From assembly GCA_012517815.1 (NCBI GenBank), contig JAAYUF010000139.1, forward strand, positions 1-38,222: a stretch of DNA of 38,222 nt, given 5' to 3'. A program made the position numbers and the translations under genes. The stretch's first letter is position 1; every line of letters starts with the position of its first letter. Below the pieces are notes generated by a model. It saw nothing but the letters and a program-made list of their open reading frames with translations, made no database searches and was not told the origin of the DNA. This document shows positions 16,362 to 24,290 of the stretch, piece by piece. This DNA is from Clostridiales bacterium. Lineage in GTDB: Bacteria > Bacillota > Clostridia > Christensenellales > Aristaeellaceae.

Positions 16362-17381
16362 CTACAGGTTTTCCAGAATCTTGATCTGGTTTTCCATGAT
16401 GATCTGCTCGCCCTGCTTGGTCGTGCCCGTCAGCAGGATGTCAAACGCGGCCCGGATCGCCTGATAGCCCTGCAGAAACGGCTGCTGGCAGACCACCGCC
16501 CGCACAAGGCCGCGGCGCATCATCTCCACGGTGGAGGGCACGTTGTCAAAGGCGACGATGCGGATGGTTTTCTCGTACCCCAGCTCGATCACCGCCCGGC
16601 ACGTGCCGTAGGTGCCCGAAGCCGTCACGAAGAGGGTATCGATTTCCGGGTGCCGGCGCAGCATCTCCAGCGTCATGCGGTAGCTGTGCTCCATATCGTC
16701 CATGGCGCTCACCCGGTCCACCACGCGGATGTCCGGGCAGATTTCCTTCAGGTGACGCTCAAAGCCCTCCAGGCGCTGCACGTGGCCCAGAAGCGTGCTT
16801 ACGCCCGTCACGATGCCCAGGTTCGCCTGCCCGCGCGTAACCATGCGCATGACGCCCGCGGCCGTCTCTCCGCCGGAGGGATAATCGCTGCCCACGTAGC
16901 ACAGGCGGCAGCTGTTTTCGATATCGGTGTTCACCGTGATGGTGGGAATGCCCTTTTCGGCCAGCTGACGGATGCGCTCCTCGATGCGCTCGTCGTTGAT
17001 GGGCTGCACCACCAGGACCGTCATGCCGGCCTCGGTCAGCTCGTCGATCAGCGCTAGCTGGCGGCCCACGTCGTAGCCGCGCATGGTTTTGAGCAGCACG
17101 GTCACGCCGTAATCCACCAGCTCCTCCTCCGCCTTGCGGAAACCGGCGATCACCTCGTCAAAAAACGGGTTGCCCTCGCTGGACACCAGCGCGCCGAACA
17201 CAGGCGCGTTCTTTTTTACCGTCAGCGCCTTACCCGCGATATTCTTGGTATACCCCATCCGGTGGATGGTGCGCAGGATCAGAGCCTCGGTTTCGGGCTT
17301 GACCTTGCCGCGGTGGTTAAGGACCCGGTCGACCGTTCCGCGGCTGACGCCGCAGAGTTGCGCGATCTCCTTGATGGTCAT
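16362..17381 (-). CDS. LacI-family transcriptional regulator of the xylose locus
   Basis: The protein has 339 residues. It begins with a canonical LacI helix-turn-helix (TIKEIAQLCGVSRGTVDRVLNHRGKVKPET), then a periplasmic-binding-protein-like effector domain (VFGALVSSEGNPFFDEVIAGF, VVQPINDERIEERI, VDRVSAMDD). ATG 17381 is chosen because GAGGGG lies 8 nt upstream; a GTG at 17390 overlaps that site. It sits between xylAB and the divergent sugar transporter. Matching palindromes at its own promoter and at those of both neighbours suggest it represses all three, probably released by a pentose. A weak 7-bp hairpin (16336-16352) follows its stop before the CRISPR-like array. The effector is inferred, not shown. 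Confidence 0.88.
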   Translation of the reverse strand: MTIKEIAQLCGVSRGTVDRVLNHRGKVKPETEALILRTIHRMGYTKNIAGKALTVKKNAPVFGALVSSEGNPFFDEVIAGFRKAEEELVDYGVTVLLKTMRGYDVGRQLALIDELTEAGMTVLVVQPINDERIEERIRQLAEKGIPTITVNTDIENSCRLCYVGSDYPSGGETAAGVMRMVTRGQANLGIVTGVSTLLGHVQRLEGFERHLKEICPDIRVVDRVSAMDDMEHSYRMTLEMLRRHPEIDTLFVTASGTYGTCRAVIELGYEKTIRIVAFDNVPSTVEMMRRGLVRAVVCQQPFLQGYQAIRAAFDILLTGTTKQGEQIIMENQIKILENL

Positions 17382-17487
17382 GGAGAACACCCCTCACGCT
17401 ATGGCAGGCGCGTGCCGCGCGCGTGCCCTGCCGCAACGACGAAGCCGTGCGTCGGCGGCTGCCGGCGAGGGCGGACATATGGCGTTG

Positions 17488-17503
17488 GCGTGCGCGCGCA
17501 CAC
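17488..17503. promoter_or_regulatory. Operator palindrome in the regulator's own leader
   Basis: Read on the - strand it is GTGTGC-GCGC-GCACGC, 15 of 16 positions fitting GTGTGC-N4-GCACAC. It begins 12 bp downstream of the regulator's -10, the same layout as at xylA (14 bp). This implies autoregulation. Confidence 0.68.
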
Positions 17504-17515
17504 TGAATCGCGCTT

Positions 17516-17544
17516 ATCATAGCCTTCCCGGGGCGAATTGTCAA
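17516..17544 (-). promoter_or_regulatory. Promoter of the LacI-family regulator
   Basis: On the - strand TTGACA (17544-17539), a 17-bp spacer and TATGAT (17521-17516). The leader to ATG 17381 is ~130 nt and includes the operator. Confidence 0.8.
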
Positions 17545-17711
17545 TCGCTGATCCTGCGCCGCCTGCGTCCGACTCACGCTGCGCCGCGTTTACGTTCAAT
17601 CCAGAAAAGCCTTGATTTTCCTGCGATTCCGCATTTTGTTCCGTTTGATTTATATATGAAGAAACAGCCTGTTGATTTCGTGCAACGAACCAGAATCTTT
17701 TTTGTACACTA

Positions 17712-17740
17712 TTGACAACGCGATTTTTGTGGGATACAAT
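17712..17740 (+). promoter_or_regulatory. Promoter of the chvE-mmsAB transporter
   Basis: TTGACA (17712-17717), 17 bp, TACAAT (17735-17740), inside an AT-rich stretch (17600-17740) that stands out from the GC-rich surroundings. The leader to ATG 17912 is ~165 nt. Nothing else was recognised in 17545-17711. Confidence 0.85.
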
Positions 17741-17781
17741 ACGGGCAGATAAAGACGGCGAGAATTGGAATTTACGCAATG

Positions 17782-17797
17782 ATGTGCTCGGACACAC
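17782..17797. promoter_or_regulatory. Operator palindrome in the transporter leader
   Basis: ATGTGC-TCGG-ACACAC lies 41 bp after the -10 box. It matches the reverse complement of the xylA site except at two positions. The downstream location suggests a roadblock form of repression. Confidence 0.72.
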
Positions 17798-17911
17798 CAC
17801 ATCGTCACGCCTCCCAGTCTGCCGGCATTCGCCCCTCGGTTACCCTTTGTTTCGTTTTTCAGGCAGGCTCATCGGGGCCGGCCTAGAAATAAAAAAGGAG
17901 TGTAGCTCATC

Positions 17912-18967
17912 ATGAAAAAGGTACTCGCGCTCACACTGACCCTCGTCATGATCCTCTCTGTGGTCGGTTCCGCCATGGCCGCCGGCAAAGTCGGCGTCTC
18001 GATGCCCACCAAGAGTCTGCAACGCTGGAACGAGGACGGCGATTACCTGAAGGCGCAGTTTGAGGCTGCCGGTTACGAAGTGGAACTTCAGTACGCCGGT
18101 GACAACGACGTGCCCACCCAGGTCGCTCAGCTGGAAACCATGCTGCTTAACGGCTGCAACGTGCTGGTCATCACCGCCATCGATGCCACCTCGCTGGGCA
18201 CCGTGCTTGCCACCGCCAAGGAAGCCGGCGTCAAAGTCGTGTGCCATGACCGTATCATCCTGGATACCGACGCCGTGGACTACTACGCCACCTTCGACAA
18301 CTTCCAGGTCGGCGAAATCCAGGGCCAGTATGTTGTGGATACCCTCGGCCTCGCGGATGGCAAGGGCCCCTTCAACATCGAGTTCATCGCGGGCGACCCG
18401 GGCGACAACAACGCCACCTACTTCTTCAACGGCGCCATGAGCAAGGTTCAGCAGTACCTGGACAACGGCCAGCTGGTTTGCGTGAGCGGCCAGACGACCT
18501 TTGACAAGGTTGCCACGCCCAAGTGGACGACGGCTACCGCCCAGGCCCGCATGGACGATATCATCGCGGCCAACTATGCCGGCGGCACGCCGCTGGATGT
18601 GGTCCTCTGCTCCAACGACTCCACCGCGCAGGGCGCCACCAACGCGCTGGTCGCCGCCGGCTTCGAAGTCGGCAAGAACTTCCCGATCATCACCGGTCAG
18701 GATTGCGACATCGCCAGCGTGAAGAACATCATCAAGGGCCTGCAGTCCATGTCCATCTTCAAGGACACCCGCATCCTTGCGGCCCGCACCGTCACGATCG
18801 TCAACTCCGTGCTCGCGGGCGAACCGGTCGAGACCAACTCCACCGTGAACAACCACGTGTTCGACGTGCCCACCTTCTACTGCCTGCCGCTGTTTGCCGA
18901 TGTCAACAACTATGAAGAACTGCTCATCGGCAGCGGCTACTACACCGCCGAAAGCCTGGCCGATTAA
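17912..18967 (+). CDS. chvE: Monosaccharide ABC transporter substrate-binding protein (ChvE type)
   Basis: This is a 351-residue exported sugar-binding protein. Its signal peptide (VLALTLTLVMILSVVGSAMAA) has no lipobox cysteine. The mature start KVGVSMPTKSLQRWNEDGDYL, the stretch VCHDRIILDTDAVDYYATFDNFQVG, and FIAGDPGDNNATYFFNGAMSK are hallmarks of ChvE, which binds aldoses such as xylose, arabinose, glucose and galactose. It delivers sugar to MmsAB, encoded next. AAAAAGGAG precedes ATG 17912 with a rather long spacing (~11 nt). Location beside xylAB and a shared operator make xylose the likely main substrate. Confidence 0.92.
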   Translation: MKKVLALTLTLVMILSVVGSAMAAGKVGVSMPTKSLQRWNEDGDYLKAQFEAAGYEVELQYAGDNDVPTQVAQLETMLLNGCNVLVITAIDATSLGTVLATAKEAGVKVVCHDRIILDTDAVDYYATFDNFQVGEIQGQYVVDTLGLADGKGPFNIEFIAGDPGDNNATYFFNGAMSKVQQYLDNGQLVCVSGQTTFDKVATPKWTTATAQARMDDIIAANYAGGTPLDVVLCSNDSTAQGATNALVAAGFEVGKNFPIITGQDCDIASVKNIIKGLQSMSIFKDTRILAARTVTIVNSVLAGEPVETNSTVNNHVFDVPTFYCLPLFADVNNYEELLIGSGYYTAESLAD

Positions 18968-19013
18968 TCAGATCTCCGTAGTACCTGCACATCAGAGTTG
19001 ATTCGTCCTTGCG

Positions 19014-19046
19014 ACGGGGGGATGGCAGCCTCTGCCATCTCCCCGT
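19014..19046 (+). other. 15-bp hairpin between chvE and mmsA
   Basis: Arms 19014-19028 and 19032-19046 pair at all 15 positions (one G-U) around loop CCT. No T-tract follows; the mmsA ribosome site comes 9 nt later. Such a hairpin probably protects the chvE message end or limits read-through, giving more binding protein than transporter. Confidence 0.7.
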
Positions 19047-19069
19047 GCAGCAACTAAGGAGGACACTTC

Positions 19070-20620
19070 ATGGCATCGACGATCCTGCGGATGGAGAACA
19101 TTACCAAGCTTTTCCCCGGCGTAAAGGCTCTGGATAATGTCAATATCGATGTGGTTGAGGGCGAGATTCACGCCATTGTGGGCGAAAACGGCGCGGGAAA
19201 ATCCACGCTGATGAACGTGCTCTCCGGCATCTACCCCTTTGGATCCTATACCGGCAATGTTTTCTATCAGGATGAACTGTGCGCCTTTCGCAACATCAAG
19301 GACAGTGAGAACCGTGGCATCGCCATCATCCATCAGGAGCTGGCGCTGGTTCCCAGCCTGAGCATTGCCGAAAACATGTACCTGGGAAATGAGCGGAGTA
19401 CGGCGGGCGTGATCAACTGGGATCTCACCAACCAGCAGGCCGCTAAATATATGAAAATTGTAGGGCTAAACGAGAATCCGCGCACGCTGATCAAGGATAT
19501 CGGCATGGGCAAGCAGCAGCTGGTGGAGATCGCCAAGGCGCTTACCAAGGATGTGAAGTTGCTGATCCTGGACGAACCCACGTCGTCGCTCAATGAAAAC
19601 GATGTGAAAAAGTTGCTCGATCTGTTGATCGAATTCAAGCATGAACATGGCATCACCTCCATCATCATCTCCCACAAGCTCAATGAAATTGAATACTGCG
19701 CCGACCGGATCACCATCATCCGCGACGGAAGGTCCATCGAAACGCTGGACAAGAATGTCGATCAGATCACCGAGCCCCGCATCATCAAGGGCATGGTCGG
19801 CCGCGAGATGACCAACCGCTTTCCCCCGCGGGAGCACACGGTCAAGGGCGACGTCGCCTTCGAGATCCGGAGCTGGACGGTTTATCATCCCCAGTACGGC
19901 GACAAAAAGGTTGTGGATAACGTTTCGCTGAATATCCACCACGGCGAAGTCGTCGGCGTGGCCGGGCTCATCGGCGCCGGGCGCACGGAACTGGCCATGT
20001 CGGTATTCGGCCGCTCCTATGGGCAGAAGATCACCGGAACCCTGCTTATCGACGGCAAACCGGTTCGGTTGGGCAATGTTCCCCAAGCCATTCAACATGG
20101 GCTGGCGTATGTGACCGAGGATCGGAAAGGCAACGGCCTGGTCACCTCAAACTCCATCAAGCATAACGTCACGCTGTCGCGCATTGAGTTTGTCAGCAAG
20201 CGCGGCGTCATCGACAAGGATCTGGAAAGCATCCGCGCCAGGGAACAGAAGGAAACGCTGGACATCAAGGCGCCCACCGTGGAGCAGATTGTCGGCAACC
20301 TGAGCGGCGGCAACCAGCAGAAGGTGCTTCTGGGCAAATGGATCTTCGCCAAACCCGATATCCTGATCATGGACGAACCCACCCGCGGCGTGGATGTCGG
20401 CGCGAAATACGAAATCTACCAGATCATCAACCAGCTGGCTTCGGAAGGCAAGGCGATTCTGATGATTTCCTCTGAACTTCCAGAACTTCTGGGGATGTGC
20501 GACCGGGTCTACGTGATGAACGAGAGCAAGCTGATCGCCGAGTTCTCACGGGAAGACGCCACGCAAGAAGCGATTATGGGCTGCATTCTGCAAGCCAGCA
20601 AGGGGGAAATCAGCGCATGA
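19070..20620 (+). CDS. mmsA: Multiple-monosaccharide ABC transporter ATP-binding protein
   Basis: This 516-residue protein has two fused nucleotide-binding domains (RbsA/GguA class). Domain 1 has Walker [10 protein letters not shown], the diagnostic [18 protein letters not shown] and HQELALVP, an unusual signature [13 protein letters not shown], and Walker [12 protein letters not shown]. Domain 2 has a degenerate Walker A (GLIGAGRTE), the proper signature [14 protein letters not shown] and Walker [14 protein letters not shown]. One active and one degenerate site is normal for this class. AAGGAGG lies 8 nt before ATG 19070. The stop overlaps the permease start (ATGA). Confidence 0.95.
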   Translation: MASTILRMENITKLFPGVKALDNVNIDVVEGEIHAIVGENGAGKSTLMNVLSGIYPFGSYTGNVFYQDELCAFRNIKDSENRGIAIIHQELALVPSLSIAENMYLGNERSTAGVINWDLTNQQAAKYMKIVGLNENPRTLIKDIGMGKQQLVEIAKALTKDVKLLILDEPTSSLNENDVKKLLDLLIEFKHEHGITSIIISHKLNEIEYCADRITIIRDGRSIETLDKNVDQITEPRIIKGMVGREMTNRFPPREHTVKGDVAFEIRSWTVYHPQYGDKKVVDNVSLNIHHGEVVGVAGLIGAGRTELAMSVFGRSYGQKITGTLLIDGKPVRLGNVPQAIQHGLAYVTEDRKGNGLVTSNSIKHNVTLSRIEFVSKRGVIDKDLESIRAREQKETLDIKAPTVEQIVGNLSGGNQQKVLLGKWIFAKPDILIMDEPTRGVDVGAKYEIYQIINQLASEGKAILMISSELPELLGMCDRVYVMNESKLIAEFSREDATQEAIMGCILQASKGEISA

Positions 20621-21903
20621 ACAAGGTGCTCACGATTGTCAAGAAAAACATGAAACAATACACGATGATGCTGGCGCTGCTGGTCATCGTGATCATGTTT
20701 CAAATCCTGACCGGCGGGAAACTGCTGTTTCCCATGAACGTGTACAACGTAATCAACCAAAACGCCTACATCGTCATCCTCGCCATCGGCATGCTGCTTT
20801 GCATCATCGGCAGCGGGTCGATCGACCTTTCGGTCGGCTCGGTGGTCGGCCTGGTGGGCGCCTGCGCGGGCACCTTCATCATGAAGTGGAACTGGGATCC
20901 CTACCTGTCCATTCTGCTGTGTATGGGCATCGGTATTCTCGTGGGTTTCTGGCAAGGCTTCTGGATTGCGTACGTGAAGATTCCGGCCTTCATCGTCACA
21001 CTGAGCGGCATGCTGGTGTTCCGCGGAGCCACGCTTGTGATTCTGCAAGGCGGCAAGGCGATTCCCGTATTCCCGGACGCGTTCAAGCAGTTCTTCGTCG
21101 GCACGATGCCGGAGTTCATCGGGGTGTGGGAAATCGCCGGGATGAAGATCTACCTGACCTGTTTGCTGCTGGGGATTCTGATCGCTGCGGCATACTGTGT
21201 GATTCAGGTGCTTTCCAACCAAAGCAAGAAACGCAAAGGGTATGAGTATGCTTCCACGGGCGCTCTGATTACCCGCCTGGTTATCATCTCCACAATCGTC
21301 GTGTGGTTTTTCACGATTCTTGCGCGGTATAAGGGCATCCCCGCCGTGCTGATCGTGCTTGGCGTCATCGCCGCCGCCTATACGTTCATCACCCAAAAGA
21401 CCGTGCTGGGCCGCCACATCTACGCCATGGGCGGCAACGCGAAGGCCGCGCGGCTGTCCGGCGTCAATACCGAGCGGCTCATGTTCTTCAGCTATGTGAA
21501 CATGGGCTTCCTGTGCGCCATCGCCGGGATGGTGTTCGCGGCCCGCCTGGACAGCGCTACCCCGATGGCCGGCGACGGTTTCGAGCTGGACGCCATCGGC
21601 GCCTGCTTCATCGGCGGCGCGAGCGCCTACGGCGGCATCGGCGCGGTGAGCGGCTCGGTCATCGGCGCGCTGATCATGGGTATCCTCAACAACGGCATGA
21701 ACATCCTGGGCATCGACTCCAACCTGCAAAAGCTGGTCAAGGGTCTGGTACTGCTGGCCGCCGTCGCCTTCGACGTACTGTCCCAGGGGCATGTGGCGCT
21801 TCCCTGGTTCCTGCGCTTTGGCAAAAACAAGCCCGAAGCCACGCTGCACGCGAGTGCCGGTGGTGCGCAGGGCCGTGTGACCCTCCGAAAAGGGAAAAAC
21901 TAG
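20617..21903 (+). CDS. mmsB: Multiple-monosaccharide ABC transporter permease
   Basis: This 428-residue integral membrane protein of the BPD_transp_2 (RbsC/XylH-like) family forms the sugar channel with MmsA. Visible marks are ~10 hydrophobic segments, [22 protein letters not shown] near the N-terminus, [16 protein letters not shown], and the coupling region [24 protein letters not shown]. The central cytoplasmic stretch ([16 protein letters not shown]) is longer than in RbsC, as in GguB. Its ATG at 20617 overlaps the mmsA stop by 4 nt, so translation is coupled. A terminator follows 27 bp after the stop. Confidence 0.94.
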   Translation: MNKVLTIVKKNMKQYTMMLALLVIVIMFQILTGGKLLFPMNVYNVINQNAYIVILAIGMLLCIIGSGSIDLSVGSVVGLVGACAGTFIMKWNWDPYLSILLCMGIGILVGFWQGFWIAYVKIPAFIVTLSGMLVFRGATLVILQGGKAIPVFPDAFKQFFVGTMPEFIGVWEIAGMKIYLTCLLLGILIAAAYCVIQVLSNQSKKRKGYEYASTGALITRLVIISTIVVWFFTILARYKGIPAVLIVLGVIAAAYTFITQKTVLGRHIYAMGGNAKAARLSGVNTERLMFFSYVNMGFLCAIAGMVFAARLDSATPMAGDGFELDAIGACFIGGASAYGGIGAVSGSVIGALIMGILNNGMNILGIDSNLQKLVKGLVLLAAVAFDVLSQGHVALPWFLRFGKNKPEATLHASAGGAQGRVTLRKGKN

Positions 21904-21930
21904 CGATACGCTTGAAACAATCCGTTTCGG

Positions 21931-21961
21931 GAGCCCGTGCCTCCGCCTGAGGCACGGGCTC
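21931..21961 (+). terminator. Terminator after mmsB
   Basis: Arms GAGCCCGTGCCTC (21931-21943) and GAGGCACGGGCTC (21949-21961) pair perfectly over 13 bp, with loop CGCCT and a short TTT tail. Confidence 0.75.
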
Positions 21962-22714
21962 TTTGCGCAGGTGGGGGGCACGCCGCCGGGACGACGGCGG
22001 ACGCCCGGGCGATGCGCTGCGCGGAGGAAAGCCCGACGTGCGGCTTTCCAGCCGGGCAGGGGGAAACCGGAGCGGGAACTGACCGCGGGGGAGGGTGATG
22101 AGCGGTTGCGGCGGAGAAGGCGTTGTCCTGCGATGGCTGTTCATGCAGGCACCAGGCGCCCGAACCATTTTCTGTCGGGATAAGGAGCGGAAGCGAAAGC
22201 GTATCGGGGTTCTGCCGAGCCTGCGCGGCGAAGCCACAGGAGGAAAGCGCCGTGCGCGGGAGGCGTTCATGACTTCGAAATCGTACCACAGGCGGAATGC
22301 GCGGTGAGGCGGAGGCGTTCCCCGCATGGAAAGGGTATCGGCTGCCATCGCTTGCCTGAAGGCCTTTCGGGCGGTTGGCCCGCCGCTTCGGGTTTTCCGG
22401 GGCCGCGCAGCGGCCCCGGGGTGCACGGCGTCGGCTTTGGGCAGGGGGAACGCAAGCGAAAAGCGTTATTCGATCGCCGTTTCCGGCGCCCCTAGCCATC
22501 CGGCTTTCCGCGTCTGATCCCCACGCCCATCCCGCCGCTCCGCCCCCGGGCGTCCGCCCGCGCGCCACCCGCGCGGCGCAGCCTTCCCCCGTCCGTTTGC
22601 ATATCGCGGGTACGCCTCCATCCATCCGCCGCGAAACCCGGTCGATAAAGTCAGATACCATAACCGCTTTCGCGCGCTACCCTGTTCTGCTTTTGCATTC
22701 CCGCGATTTTCGGC
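21962..22714. other. ~750-bp gene-free interval with RNA-like hairpins
   Basis: No frame has both a start site and protein-like composition; the longest frames read as Arg/Pro/Ala-rich noise. Structure is present. A nested hairpin lies at 22003-22057 (outer GCCCGG/CCGGGC, inner GGAAAGCC/GGCTTTCC), and a 10-bp stem CCGGGGCCGC/GCGGCCCCGG at 22397-22419. The pattern is like the gap at 10.1-10.6 kb. It could hold an uncharacterised small RNA or intergenic palindromes. No known family was identified. Confidence 0.45.
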
Positions 22715-22743
22715 TTGCAAAACCGCGCGCGTTCCTCTATAAT
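22715..22743 (+). promoter_or_regulatory. livK promoter
   Basis: TTGCAA (22715-22720), 17 bp, TATAAT (22738-22743). The leader to ATG 22779 is ~30 nt. Confidence 0.82.
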
Positions 22744-22778
22744 GCGATTAACTACAAATTGGGAGGCGAAAGGTACAT

Positions 22779-23936
22779 ATGAAAAAAATCATGGCTGTTC
22801 TGCTTGCCCTGACGCTGGTCTTCTCCCTTTCTTCCCTTGCTCTTGCGGAAAACGTCGTGAAAATCGGCGTGTATGAGCCCGCTTCCGGCGACAGCGGCGC
22901 CGGCGGGAAACAGGAAATCCTTGGCATTCAGTACGCCAATTATGTGCAGCCCACCGTGGACATCGGCGGGGTAACCTATACCGTGCAGCTTGTGTATGCG
23001 GACAACGGCTCCTCCGCGGACAAGGCTCCCTCCGCCGCGCAGCAGCTGGTCAGCGAAGGCGTGAGCGTGGTGCTGGGCTCCTACGGCTCGGGCGTCTCCA
23101 TCGCGGGCTCCCCGTACTTTGCGGACGCCGGCATCGCCGCCATCGGCATCAGCTGCACCAACCCGCAGGTGACCGCCGGCAACACCCACTACTTCCGCAT
23201 CTGCTTCCTGGATCCCTTCCAGGGCACGGTTCTGGCCAACTACGCCTACAAGACCCTGGGCGTGACCAACGCCTACTGCCTGGCCGAGCTGGGCAACGAG
23301 TACGACGTGGGCCTGTGCCACTACTTCGAGGAAGCCTTCAAGGCCCTGGGCGGCACTGTGGTTTCCGAGACGTTCCCCACCGGCACCTCGGACTTCACCA
23401 GCTACCTCAACACCGCCACCACGCTTGGCGCGCAGGTCTTCTTCGCTCCCTGCTCCATCGCCTACAGCACCCAGATCATCAGCCAGGCGGCCGCGCAGAA
23501 CGCGACCTACCCGCTGCTGGGCGGCGATACCTGGGACAGCAACAAGGTTGTGGAAGTCGCCAAGGGCACCGGTCTGAAGATCTACGTGAGCACCTTCTAC
23601 CAGGAAGGCGGCGCGCCTGAGTTCGATACCGGCATCAAGGAATGGATGAACGCCAATCCCGACATGCTCACCAACAACGGCGGCAACGATATGGTCGCGG
23701 CCGTGAGCGCGATGGGGTACGACGCGTACTTCGTGGCGCTGGAAGCCCTCAAGGCCGCCGGCACCACCGATTCCAAGGCCGTCAACACGGCGATCTGGAA
23801 TGTCGTATACACCGGCGTGTCCGGCGAGATCAAGTTCGCCGACCCCGGCGACGCGGTGCGCAACGTGGCTTACATCAAGACCGCCAACACCGAGACCGGC
23901 GCCTGGGACTTCGTGACCGTGCAGAGCGTCGAGTAA
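22779..23936 (+). CDS. livK: Liv-type ABC transporter substrate-binding protein
   Basis: This 385-residue exported protein of the Peripla_BP_6 (LivJ/LivK) family has a signal peptide (KKIMAVLLALTLVFSLSSLALA) and no lipobox cysteine. The mature protein starts VVKIGVYEPASGDSGAGGKQE and continues with QLVYADNGSSADKAPSAAQQL and VSVVLGSYGSGVSIAGSPYFADAGI, the usual ligand-site Ser/Gly region. Family members bind branched-chain amino acids, but also amides, urea and aromatic acids. GGGAGG and AAAGG lie before ATG 22779. The permease genes follow after a 354-bp structured gap. A purine-breakdown operon follows directly, so the ligand may be a purine-related compound; that is inference. Confidence 0.88.
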   Translation: MKKIMAVLLALTLVFSLSSLALAENVVKIGVYEPASGDSGAGGKQEILGIQYANYVQPTVDIGGVTYTVQLVYADNGSSADKAPSAAQQLVSEGVSVVLGSYGSGVSIAGSPYFADAGIAAIGISCTNPQVTAGNTHYFRICFLDPFQGTVLANYAYKTLGVTNAYCLAELGNEYDVGLCHYFEEAFKALGGTVVSETFPTGTSDFTSYLNTATTLGAQVFFAPCSIAYSTQIISQAAAQNATYPLLGGDTWDSNKVVEVAKGTGLKIYVSTFYQEGGAPEFDTGIKEWMNANPDMLTNNGGNDMVAAVSAMGYDAYFVALEALKAAGTTDSKAVNTAIWNVVYTGVSGEIKFADPGDAVRNVAYIKTANTETGAWDFVTVQSVE

Positions 23937-23977
23937 TCACGCCCCGGCTTCCGGGTCCCAACCCAATCCTGCAACGA

Positions 23978-24005
23978 TCGGCGAGGGCAATCTTGCCCTC
24001 GCCGA
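23978..24005 (+). other. 13-bp hairpin after livK
   Basis: TCGGCGAGGGCAA (23978-23990) and TTGCCCTCGCCGA (23993-24005) pair perfectly around a 2-base gap, 41 bp beyond the livK stop. There is no T-tract. It is likely an attenuator or 3'-end protector. Confidence 0.7.
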
Positions 24006-24020
24006 ATCGCGTTCAGCGGC

Positions 24021-24182
24021 CCGGCCCGTTTGGGCCGGTCGCACGCCAGAAACCCATTCCAGGCCTTGACGCACAGGACCCCGCGCCGTTCCCCGTGCCG
24101 ACGCCGCTGGCCTGCGCGCCCCTGTTCCCGTGCGACAAGGGCGCTTGCGCCGCGCTCCCCTGCGCGTGAAGGCCTGGAATGG
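24021..24182 (+). other. Structured leader before livH with long-range pairing
   Basis: CCGGCCC/GGGCCGG (24021-24038, loop GTTT) is followed by a long-range stem. Positions 24054-24072 pair with 24164-24182 at 18 of 19 positions, including CCATTCCAGGCCTT with AAGGCCTGGAATGG, enclosing ~91 nt. No gene is seen in 23937-24290. It may be a folded regulatory leader; no known riboswitch was recognised. Confidence 0.5.
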
Positions 24183-24290
24183 AGCGGCCCGCACCGGTTC
24201 CGCCGCGCGGTATGCGCCCGCGAACCCGGCCGGCGCGGCCCGGCACCCCGGATTCACGAAGCGCCCACCGGGCGCGAAGGAGGCTTCTCC

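Noticed and set aside
14393-17381. cas genes next to the CRISPR-like array
   Set aside because: All neighbouring frames belong to xylA, xylB and the LacI-family regulator. Nothing resembling Cas1, Cas2, Cas3 or Cascade subunits is in the window.
22003-22320. RNase P RNA
   Set aside because: GGAGGAAAGCCCG at 22023-22035 resembles the RNase P GAGGAAAGUCC element, but the other conserved blocks (such as ACAGAAA and the 3' P4 partner) were not found.
21737-22661. Overlapping - strand frames of 229 and 253 residues in the mmsB/livK gap
   Set aside because: They lack motifs and ribosome sites, and their Arg/Pro/Ser-rich composition is typical of non-coding GC-rich DNA.
24030-24290. 87-residue N-terminal extension of LivH
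   Set aside because: The frame crosses the hairpin-rich leader. LivH normally begins at the segment encoded from GTG 24291, which has an ideal ribosome site.
23937-24290. Known purine, xanthine or guanidine riboswitch before livH
   Set aside because: None of the conserved core sequences of those classes was recognised; only unassigned hairpins are present.
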